Shown: positions 55,002 to 63,490 of the stretch, in pieces
Layout of the letters: each line of letters begins with the position of its first letter
How positions within the stretch are numbered: position 1 is the stretch's first letter
Assembly (NCBI GenBank): GCA_928724745.1
Contig: CAKMXJ010000019.1
Coordinates: forward strand, 607,637 to 671,636
Direction: 5' to 3'
Length of the DNA stretch: 64,000 nt
From: Anthracocystis setariae
Taxonomy: Eukaryota > Basidiomycota > Ustilaginomycetes > Ustilaginales > Ustilaginaceae
The notes under the pieces: generated by a model
The model's input: the letters and a program-made list of their open reading frames with translations, nothing else
What the model was told of the DNA's origin: nothing
Database searches by the model: none
Position numbers and translations under genes: made by a program

Positions 55002-56024
55002 ATGCCAGCCAAGTCTCAAGCAGCTTTGGATCGAAAGAAGGAGGCCACAGCAGTCAGGGATGCAGAGAGAAGGAGAAGCTATCGAGACTTACAAAAGGAG
55101 ACCTACAAGATCCATCTTTCTCGAAGGCATCATATCAACAAGGCCTCAGCCCTATCCAGCTTCGATGATCTTGAGCTCAAACCACTTGGAGAGGTCAATG
55201 ACAAGTATCCAACTCGAAGAAACCTGACTCTAGTGGACAGACAGAGCAAACAGATCGTGCTTCAGAGGATTTCACCTACCAGTTACACCAAAATGCTCGA
55301 AGCTAGAGCATCCTCCATCAAAGGTCGAGACTACCTGAATGCATACCTATCCAAGAAGGCCTCAGCATGGCATATCAAGAGGTCAGACATCAAGTCTAGC
55401 AAGCAGCAGCTCAAGTTCAAGCTCACAAGAAGGAAAGTTGTCGAACATCATCTTGGCATCTGGCATTCTCGAGGCAAAACCAGCCTAGACTTCACCAAAG
55501 AGACCTCCAATCATCGATACAAGGATCAAGCACTCGATCTTCTCCTCTGGGCAAAGCAGCACATGGCCAGCACAATGCAATCTTCGAAGAAATTGATTGA
55601 TTCCAGCTTCAGACACAACCTCAAGACTCGAAGCAAAAGTACCAAGTGGCTAGCCTCGATCTTTGAACCATCCAATGTCGACCTTCTCCACCCCTACTGG
55701 ACCACTATAGCCTTCTTCTCCAACTTTGCAGGGGGTCTACATCGAGATGAGCAGGATTGTATCCCTTCCTTCCTATTCAACTTCGAAGAAGCAGCTTGGC
55801 TGGAGCTGCCAGAGTTCTCGGTCAAGATCCTTATCAATCCTCTCGACATGGTCATACTCAACTCTCACACCTACTGGCATCGAACCAAACCTGTGGATTC
55901 TGAGTCTACAGCTGGAAAGAGATGGGCATTCAGTGGTTTCTATCGAGAGTCCATCTACAATCAAGAACCTATCACTAGCATTGCACATAAGAGACTCGAG
56001 GCTATCAATGAGAAGCACAAGTAA
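55002..56024 (+). CDS. TET/JBP-like 2-oxoglutarate/Fe(II) dioxygenase
   Basis: 340 residues from MPAKSQAALDRKKEATAV; an in-frame ATG at 54960 would add 14 residues. The N-terminal 190 residues are basic and helical (AERRRSYRDLQKETYKIHLS), suited to DNA contact. The catalytic double-stranded beta-helix has H247-x-D249 in FAGGLHRDEQD, the spacing motif WLELPEFSVKILINPLDMVI, H293 in YWHRTKP, and 2-oxoglutarate-binding R307 in GKRWAFSGFYR. This layout matches the fungal TET/JBP group, which oxidises 5-methylcytosine or thymine and is expanded next to transposons in basidiomycetes. The assignment is by motif, not by search. It lies 1 kb after the helicase on the same strand; the hairpin array sits directly upstream. 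Confidence 0.72.
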   Translation: MPAKSQAALDRKKEATAVRDAERRRSYRDLQKETYKIHLSRRHHINKASALSSFDDLELKPLGEVNDKYPTRRNLTLVDRQSKQIVLQRISPTSYTKMLEARASSIKGRDYLNAYLSKKASAWHIKRSDIKSSKQQLKFKLTRRKVVEHHLGIWHSRGKTSLDFTKETSNHRYKDQALDLLLWAKQHMASTMQSSKKLIDSSFRHNLKTRSKSTKWLASIFEPSNVDLLHPYWTTIAFFSNFAGGLHRDEQDCIPSFLFNFEEAAWLELPEFSVKILINPLDMVILNSHTYWHRTKPVDSESTAGKRWAFSGFYRESIYNQEPITSIAHKRLEAINEKHK

Positions 56025-56415
56025 TTCCATTCCAGACTCGAAGGGAAAAAGGGGGGATTCTGAATGACCAGCTCCAAAAAGGCTCGAGACCCCCAAAATC
56101 TGACCTGGCTGAAAATTTTTGCCGAGTTTCCCCTATTTTGATCCTGCCACCCAAGTCTGATTTCCGAGTTCCATAATTTCCCTGACGTGTTTTTTTGCAT
56201 TCTGAGTGTTAGTTCATACCGAGTGTTGGTCCAATTGATGATTTTGGTCAGGTATTCCTCATTGGCACGTGTTCTTGACCTTCTGCGTGGTCTGGTATAT
56301 ACCCTTGCTGATACAGAGCCTCAACAAGAACACGCTTTACTGGATCTCTGCCATATGTAGGAAGTAGCACCAGTCCAAGACGTACACAGTGCACAAAAAG
56401 ACAGGTCAAAAAGCT
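56025..56415. other. 3' region of the dioxygenase gene
   Basis: No gene. Possible 3' UTR with a run of G/A and an AT-rich stretch near 56111-56200. Confidence 0.5.
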
Positions 56416-57490
56416 TGCGTTTTCAGGTACTTACCTTTGACATGCCTTTATCTGTCCAAAATCAGCCAATAAAGGCATGTCAAAGTGAAGTCACGCATAG
56501 GTGAAGCTATCAAGGCGCAACTTGGTGTTCCAAACTCAGGATGAGCCTGTGCAATGTCCTATAGGGTAGAGCCACCAAGAAACAAACCTTTGCATTCACG
56601 CGTGTTTCCTTGCGGATCAGTAGCAGCACCCGGTTTCCGCATGGATAGCTGGAACACCTCTGAGAGACAAATGGCTGTCATAGGCAGCTGCAGCAGGTTG
56701 AGAGGAGTCCAGAACACTATTTTGCGTGGAAGATTTCTTGCGTTTTCAGGTACTTACCTTTGACATGCCTTTATCTGTCCAAAATCAGCCAATAAAGGCA
56801 TGTCAAAGTGAAGTCACGCATAGGTGAAGCTATCAAGGCGCAACTTGGTGTTCCAAACTCAGGATGAGCCTGTGCAATGTCCTATAGGGTAGAGCCACCA
56901 AGAAACAAACCTTTGCATTCACGCGTGTTTCCTTGCGGATCAGTAGCAGCACCCAGTTTCCACATGGATAGCTGGAACACCTCTGAGAGACAAATGGCTG
57001 TCATAGGCAGCTGCAGCAGGTTGAGAGGAGTCCAGAACACTATTTTGCGTGGAAGATTTCTTGCGTTTTCAGGTACTTACCTTTGACATGCCTTTATCTG
57101 TCCAAAATCAGCTAATAAAGGCATGTCAAGGTAAAGTCCCCGGTCTTGGGTCCATTTTGGATCTGCCTTTTGTGTACACACTCAGAAGAGGTTGCTCCAG
57201 TGTCCTATAGGCTAGAAAGTGGGACAGCTACACTTTAGCTTTCACGCTGTTGCCTACCCCAGCACCTCCTCCAGCAGTGAATTATGCAAAGTGCTCAGGG
57301 AGCAAATCCTATGCTATAAGACACTGCATGATGCTGAAGGGACCTCAGAACACTCATTTGCGTGGAGAATATCTTGCGATTTATTGTACCTGCCTTTGAC
57401 ATGCCTTTAATCATCTGAAATCAGCAACTAAAGGCATGTCAAGGTAAGATTGGTGGGAGCAAGTCCACTTTGAGTCTGTCTTTTGTGGAC
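56416..57490. repeat. 323-bp tandem repeat with conserved 16-bp stem-loop
   Basis: Two near-identical 323-bp units (56416-56738, 56739-57061), a diverged third (57062-57374) and a partial fourth (from 57375). Each contains TTTGACATGCCTTTAT and its complement; in unit 1 the arms are 56436-56451 and 56469-56484 with a 17-nt loop. In unit 4 the loop differs while the stem is kept. A 69-codon ORF recurs in units 1 and 2 but shows no sign of selection. Confidence 0.93.
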
Positions 57491-58537
57491 AAGCTCAGAA
57501 GAGGCTGGTACAGTGCTCTATAGTATAGGAAAATTGATATCTAGGCCCCTAACCCCCGCCGCATCTCCAAGTCATTGCCCAATTCAGTTGAGTGTCACAT
57601 AGTCAAGTTGTGTCAAGGTAAGGTGAGCTGCTACCTTGCATTAAAGCCTTCTTCAAGCCAGCCAACTCTAGCCCAACCATGATCATGTGCTAGGTCAGCA
57701 AGCTGTGCATGTCAATACAAAAACAGTGGTTGTATGTGTGACACCGAAAACACGCAAGCTTCAAAGATGGAAAGCAGGTGCTGTCTGTGTGCTTCCACAG
57801 TGTTGCCAACCGTCTGAAAAGGGTGTCTGCAGGTCATTGCAAGCTTCAAAGATGGAAAGCAGGAGCTGTCCATGTGCTTCCACAGTGTTGCCAACCGTCT
57901 GAAAAGGGTGTCTGCAGGTCATTGCAGCTGCATCGGAGAGTGGAACATCAAAACGCAAGGCAAAACAATCATCATATGTGCAGAACCGTAAACACGCTCA
58001 TCTCCGATGGCAGGTCCAGGACCATGCTCCAGTGCTTCCAACAAGTGTATACAGGTGTGCGACAATGTGGAACACAGTGAGCCAGCATCACAGAGGAGGA
58101 TCGGTGTCTGCTGTGTACCATCACGGTCAAAGACGGTGGGATCACATGTCACACGGTAGAGCTTCCGACACCATTTCAACAGCATTGTAGCAGCACCAGA
58201 GTGGCCAGACATTGTGTCGGTCACTGTACAGGCTGTAGATACCATACCGATGCTGCCAATACATCCATTCCAGCTGCCACCGCACACCACCAGCGCTCCA
58301 AGTGTCCAGCTGCAAACACGTGAAAACATAGACTCACCGTTCTTGTCTCCCGCTTCCAACGATGGCGTTCCCAGGGTATGGCAAACATCCAGCAGCTAGA
58401 TCATATGCAGCAGCAATGCTTCATGTCAAATCATGCTCAAAAACAGGGCCACAAAAAGAACATGGATCCAATGCAACCAGTGTAAACATGCGTAAACGCA
58501 CACATGAGAACTATGTAGAGACACCACAGGAGGCCGT
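57491..58537. other. Repeat-rich DNA, no gene
   Basis: No credible ORF. Contains an 85-bp direct repeat and recurrent TGTCAACA/TGTC words. Confidence 0.5.
57756..57925. repeat. 85-bp direct repeat, two copies
   Basis: AAGCTTCAAAGATGG...CAGGTCATTGC occurs at 57756-57840 and 57841-57925 with only a few mismatches. Confidence 0.93.
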
Positions 58538-58585
58538 GTAGGGTTGGGGTTAGAGTTAAGGTTGGGGTTAGCGTTAGAGGTTGGG
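58538..58585 (+). repeat. Degenerate interstitial telomeric array
   Basis: Eight consecutive units in a six-base phase: GTAGGG, TTGGGG, TTAGAG, TTAAGG, TTGGGG, TTAGCG, TTAGAGG, TTGGG. They are variants of TTAGGG, the telomere repeat of smuts. The G-rich strand is the + strand, pointing to a telomere on the right. Confidence 0.75.
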
Positions 58586-59893
58586 ATATATATATCACAC
58601 AGGCCAGGATCAGTGTCCATCACAATCTCCAGGTGCAATGTATCTTTGTCGGTACAACTACGATCACGTGCTTGCGTCAGCAAGCTGTGTGTGTCAACAA
58701 GAGTGTCAGCAAAGCGTGTCAACATGCAACAGCAGTGTACAAAGCAGTGTCTGCGTGTCTGCCACCCAGTTCTCCATGTCGCTACACACCATCACCGTGT
58801 CAGCTGTATCGGAGGTATGTGAACTTGTGTTTCAGGTGTTGGACACCGTAACCAAGGTGTGGAGCTTGCTGACTGCTGCTGCAGCGCTCCGATAGGACCA
58901 ACAAGCATGTCAACATGCACACACAGGGTGTAGACTGTCCAAAAAGGCGTTACAAGGGGATCTTGTGGTAGGGCTGAAGACATAACACCCCCTTCTCTGT
59001 GCATTACTGGATAGTGCTAGGTGAGTTTGGCTGAAGTCATTAAGTGGCCCTACGCAAGTTGACTATAAAAACAGGTCAGGGCGGGTCACCGAAAGTAGGG
59101 TCGGGACCCCGGGTCGAGGTAGGGTCTGAGAACTTTTTTTGGATTTTGAGGGATCTGATGCCGCAGGAAGGTGCGTAATGGAGAAATAGGAATGTATGCA
59201 AGAAAGCAGGGATGGGGAATGCATACTGAGGGTGTAGGGGCAGCAGAAGTTGAAAAACGGCCAAATCCAAAGGGGGGACCATGGGAGCATTTTGTGGACC
59301 AAAAAAGTGGCTTGGATGGACTGCATCTCTTAATGACATACATGTCAAATGGTGCCAAATGGCTGTATCTGCAAGGTCAATGCTGTACCGGTTGCGGTTG
59401 CAGCTGGGTAGGGTGAAACGTGTCGGCCAGGCCCTACCCCCGTAGGGTTGGACTCTTCTGGCATAATAAGTGGCCATTTTTTGATGTGCGCTGGGGTTCT
59501 CTGGCATGCAGGAGCCATATCAGACACTATCTAAGCAAGTTGTCTTCCAGGCCCTAGGGCTAAAATTTTTTGGGACCTGAACCTAGCCCTAGCCCTACCC
59601 TGGTCAGGTAGGGCCGACCTGAACTTGTATATTGAGACACTGCTGTTGAATGTGCGGTGAGGCTCTCACACCTTCTAAAGATGATTCAACCACTTTGCAG
59701 GTCTGTCTGCCTCTTTTGGTCAGTCACCGGTAGGGCCACCAAACACCACAGACAGGAAGGTGTAGACGTGTATACTATTATGTATTGGAGCGACTATTTA
59801 CATGGTCTAGGGGAAAAAACCCAGTGGGAAAAAAGTGCCCTAGACCCCACAACTATTTACATACGGAACACAGAACTTGGAACTTGGAACAGA
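58586..59893. other. TAGGG/CCCTA-rich DNA, no gene
   Basis: No convincing ORF in either direction. TAGGG or CCCTA words recur about a dozen times between 59090 and 59735, including CCCTACCCCCGTAGGG (a small hairpin near 59435) and CCTAGCCCTAGCCCTACC (59582-59599). Confidence 0.55.
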
Positions 59894-62254
59894 TCAGGGG
59901 AACAGGAGCTCATAATGCTGGGACTTGGCCAGGTGAAACAGGCCATAGTGGGGTCCCTCTGCATTGTGAGGGTAGACGGTGCCATGGCTGTCACCGGTCT
60001 GAGGGTCTATGCCAGAGTAGACCATGATTGAGATGCTGAATGCCTGCGCAATGGCCATGAGCATGATCTCGTCACCCCATGTTCCTGGCTTGGCCATGTT
60101 AGCCAGGTATGTGGCAGCGGAGAGATGCCCATCGCCCTGGGCCGCAAATGCCAGCAGGATGTCAGGATTCCGCTGCAGCCAGTGGATTGCTTTTGTCCTG
60201 ACCATCATATGCTGGTCTTGGTTGCCTGTCAGGTGGTATGCCATGGCCCTGAACATGCAGTTGCCATCCCTGCCAATGATGTTGCTGACCTTCAGACCAT
60301 ACAGGTTGCGAAGCGTAGCAGCCAGTACAGTGACTCTGTCAACAGCATGGAGGCTGGGCTTGCTCTGCAGTGGCTGACGGGAGGGCAGGGTGACTGCTGG
60401 TGATACCACCAGCTCAGCCACAAAGGGGTTGGGTGTCTCCCTGCATCTGCGGTCTGGGCTGGAGACCAGCTCTGCATCAAGCTCATCCAAGATGGCCTGA
60501 ATGCTAGCGCTGGTCTCTGCGCTGCTGCTCCTAACCACAGCAGGGGCTGGCAATGCTGCTGGGAGGAGCACCACCGCATCTGTGCCATGTGTGTGCAGCT
60601 CCACCGTTGGTGCTGCCACTGCAGGAGAGAGACGCCTACGCAGACGGTTGCTCTGACGGCGTGGACCATGCAGAGGATGGACAGGAGCCTGGTCAGCTGA
60701 GGAATCAGAGTTGCTGCCAAGGTCAGGCATGTCGACATCCTCCTCCTCTGTAGTGACTGCCTCCATTGCTGCTGCCTCTGGCTCTGGCACTGGCTCTGGA
60801 CCCAAGTCTACCGTCAGACGGCCTTGATCAAGCAGCTGGCCAAAGTACTCTCGAGCCTGCTCTTGATTGAGGCGTGCCTTGCAGCCAGTGCACTGCAGGC
60901 GGAACTGACGGCGCCCACCTTGGTTGTACAGTGCTGGCGCTGGTCTCTGACACTTGGGACACGGTGTCTGACCTTTGATCTGGCCAAAGAAGCTACGCAG
61001 AGCATCCATGGTGCGCAGACGGCGCTTCAGGAGAGCCTTGGATGGCTGACGGCGCTCCTCAGCCTGTGTTTCCATCTCCACATCATTGCTGGTGATCACT
61101 GGTGCTTCTCCTTGAGAGTGGAGCCACCAGGCAGCTGGATGATCCCAGCGTGTTGGCTCAAAGCGTCCAGTATGCCAACCCAGCGCATTGAAGAGGTCAA
61201 TGATGATCTGCTGGGAGTCAGGGTGAGGAGAGCGGCTGTTATTGCCAGAGAACACCTGTTGCTCATCTGCTTTGGCCAGCAGATCACGCAGGTTCTTGAT
61301 GTAGTCCTCCTTGTTGATCTTGATGCTCCGTATCTTGTACAGCTCCATTGCCTCAACCCGTGGCGTCATGTACTGGGTTATATTGAGCACAGGAGTAGCC
61401 GTGATGTTGCGTACAGCAAGGCTGAGGGTTGGGCTGGTGATCGTAGCCTCAACCCGTATGCCACCAAGCTGTTGGCTTGATAGCTTCTCCATGTGCGCCA
61501 GATGGCCAAGCAGGGTTGCTCTCCGCTTCTTGCAGATGTAGATTGACTTTGGCTTGTTGAGCATGTGGTTGCCAGCCTGTGCCTTGATCTGGTGGACGAT
61601 GCGTGGATAGATCTTCACCCGATATGTCTCACCACCGTACTGGACCGGCATCTGGACACCGCCAAAGCCCTGGCCCACCGGTGTGAGGATGGGATACTGC
61701 TGGAGGCCAGGGATGCTGTCATGTCGGTTGGTCACAAGCCAGATGTTCTGGCTGGGCCAGTTACATGCCAGGTCAAAGGTATTGAGGTCCGACATTGGGT
61801 GTTGAGGGTTGCCAAGGTCTGGACCGTCATATGGGTAGTTGACCCACATCTTCATGCCGTAGCCTTGGACTCTGACAGTATCAACACCTGCCTTCTGCAG
61901 ACAGTTGATGAAGACACTGCAGGTGATCACCTGATTGCCCCGGATCAGAGCTTCAGGATAGTCGGAGCCCAGCATGATGATGTCGGCGGAGATGAGGACG
62001 TTGAGGAGCGGGATCTTGAACTTTGGGTGGATCTTGATGTTGAAGACGCACTGGCCAGCGCTGACCCAGTCCTTGAATGTGGGATGGTCCTTGATGGTGG
62101 GAGCGTGACTGACCAACTGAACAGGTGACATTGGCTTGAACACCTGGAGTAAGTCTTTGGGGTACAGGCTGATGTTCCACGCATCGAGGTCACGTGGAGC
62201 CATGAATCCTTTGGTGACTTGATGATCCATCCTAATGGGCAATGGATGGTCCAT
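59894..62254 (-). CDS. OTU-domain cysteine protease protein with zinc ribbon
   Basis: 786 residues from ATG 62254 (MDHPLPIRMDHQVTKGF); the frame upstream has no ATG. Residues 1-400 form a globular region I do not recognise (LDAWNISLYPKDLLQVFKPM, VFNIKIHPKFKIPLLNVLIS, PSQNIWLVTNRHDSIPGLQQ). A zinc ribbon follows (CPKC...CTGC). A low-complexity acidic/Ala-rich linker leads to a C-terminal OTU domain: IIGRDGNCMFRAMAYHL has the catalytic Asp and Cys, and SQHYELLFP at the very end supplies the His. OTU proteins remove ubiquitin or related modifiers and also occur in transposable elements and viruses. A TATA box and a dense heat-shock-element array lie upstream. It reads towards the rest of the island. 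Single exon, no obvious decay. Confidence 0.78.
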   Translation of the reverse strand: MDHPLPIRMDHQVTKGFMAPRDLDAWNISLYPKDLLQVFKPMSPVQLVSHAPTIKDHPTFKDWVSAGQCVFNIKIHPKFKIPLLNVLISADIIMLGSDYPEALIRGNQVITCSVFINCLQKAGVDTVRVQGYGMKMWVNYPYDGPDLGNPQHPMSDLNTFDLACNWPSQNIWLVTNRHDSIPGLQQYPILTPVGQGFGGVQMPVQYGGETYRVKIYPRIVHQIKAQAGNHMLNKPKSIYICKKRRATLLGHLAHMEKLSSQQLGGIRVEATITSPTLSLAVRNITATPVLNITQYMTPRVEAMELYKIRSIKINKEDYIKNLRDLLAKADEQQVFSGNNSRSPHPDSQQIIIDLFNALGWHTGRFEPTRWDHPAAWWLHSQGEAPVITSNDVEMETQAEERRQPSKALLKRRLRTMDALRSFFGQIKGQTPCPKCQRPAPALYNQGGRRQFRLQCTGCKARLNQEQAREYFGQLLDQGRLTVDLGPEPVPEPEAAAMEAVTTEEEDVDMPDLGSNSDSSADQAPVHPLHGPRRQSNRLRRRLSPAVAAPTVELHTHGTDAVVLLPAALPAPAVVRSSSAETSASIQAILDELDAELVSSPDRRCRETPNPFVAELVVSPAVTLPSRQPLQSKPSLHAVDRVTVLAATLRNLYGLKVSNIIGRDGNCMFRAMAYHLTGNQDQHMMVRTKAIHWLQRNPDILLAFAAQGDGHLSAATYLANMAKPGTWGDEIMLMAIAQAFSISIMVYSGIDPQTGDSHGTVYPHNAEGPHYGLFHLAKSQHYELLFP

Positions 62255-62781
62255 TGTGACGCTCTCAAGGGAATAGAGAGGTGCTGAAAAGAAGAGAGGA
62301 TTGCTTGGGCGTCTGTGCTGTGTCTGGCGCAAAGTGAGTTGATGTTGCTCGGTCGTTTGATTTGTCCAATGCTTGAGGTCTTGATGTCCTGGGATCTTGA
62401 GGAGGGTTCCTGTGGATGATAATGGGCTTGGTGCAACGTCAAGAAGAGGCTATTGACAAGGTCTTGAGGTGGTCTTGTTGTCTTGAGGTCCTTTGCTTTG
62501 GATTGCTTGATGCTCTTGAGGTTTGTTGACTTTTTTTGTTCCACCAGAGGTGATCTTCCAATCTCCACTAGATATGGTTGGCCAAGCCACGTCTAGCAGA
62601 GAATACAGAAGACAAGACGCCGGGCAGGAGCTCTGTATAGGGACTAGTCACCTAAGTCAAGAGACAGCACCAGTCGTCTTAGAACACGTCAACTCACTTG
62701 CAGACTTCTTGAGGCACAGGGATACGCACACACACTGAAAAAGCGACAAGGAAAGAGCCAGATAGGTGGGAGAAAGGGCCT
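62255..62781. other. Leader region of the OTU gene
   Basis: About 530 bp between the TATA-like element and the OTU start codon, with CTTGAGG/CCTCAAG words repeated near 62370-62520. A further open minus frame overlaps the coding start but has no recognisable product. Confidence 0.45.
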
Positions 62782-62792
62782 GTATATATACC
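62782..62792 (-). promoter_or_regulatory. TATA box candidate for the OTU gene
   Basis: GTATATATACC on the + strand reads GGTATATATAC on the minus strand, about 530 bp upstream of the OTU start and 150 bp downstream of the nearest strong heat-shock element. Confidence 0.45.
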
Positions 62793-62855
62793 TTTCATCC
62801 CCCTGACATATGGCGCAGAAATTCGCTTTTTTTGCCACCGTGGAGCCATCTAGAA

Positions 62856-63490
62856 AGCAGTGGAAGCTCCTGAGCACAGCCACATGCACAGCCACGCACA
62901 GCCACATGCACAGCCACGCTTCCAGCACTTTCCATCACCTTCCGGAAGGTTCCAAAACCAGTTTCCATGGGGTTCCACATGCTTCCATTGGTTTCTGGAA
63001 CATTCTGAAAGATTCCAGAAGTTTCTACTGCACAGCCACATGCACAGCCACATTTCCACAACATTCTGGAAGATTCCGGAACCTTCTATCACTTTCCATC
63101 GGCTTCCATGACCTTCTATTGGGTTCCATCTGCTTCCATCAGCTACCGGAAGGTTCTAGAAGGTTCTGCCATGCACAGCCACATGCACAGCCAAGCTTCC
63201 ACAACATTCCGGAACCTTCTATCACTTTCCATCGGCTTCCATGACCTTCTATTGGGTTCCATCTGCTTCCATCAGCTACCGGAAGGTTCTAGAAGGTTCT
63301 GCCATGCACAGCCACATGCACAGCCAAGCTTCCACAACATTCCGGAACCTTCTATCACTTTCCATCGGCTTCCATGACCTTCTATTGGGTTCCATCTGCT
63401 TCCATCAGCTACCGGAAGGTTCTAGAAGGTTCTGCCATGCACAGCCACATGCACAGCCAAGCTTCCACAACATTCCGGAACCTTCTATCA
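62856..63490. promoter_or_regulatory. Dense heat-shock-element (nGAAn/nTTCn) array
   Basis: Alternating GAA and TTC pentamers in strict 5-bp phase. Runs are at 62939-62953 (three units), 62993-63025 (six of seven), 63064-63086 (five of five) and 63149-63166 (four of four). The last recurs at 63282 and 63415, and three-unit runs are at 63207, 63340 and 63473. Between the runs TTC recurs every 10 bp. Three or more inverted nGAAn units define the heat shock factor site. CACATGCACAGC-type repeats are interspersed. Confidence 0.7.
63078..63490. repeat. 133-bp tandem repeat, three copies plus a partial
   Basis: GGAACCTTCTATCAC starts units at 63078, 63211, 63344 and 63477. The copies are almost identical, so they arose recently. 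Each unit carries a four-pentamer and a three-pentamer heat-shock element. Confidence 0.95.

Noticed and set aside
56554..57086. Duplicated 69-codon ORFs in the 323-bp repeat
   Set aside because: They are duplicated with the repeat; the two copies differ at non-synonymous positions and nothing resembles a protein family.
62255..62332. 26-codon upstream extension of the OTU ORF
   Set aside because: The extended frame begins at a TTG; the first ATG in frame is at 62254.
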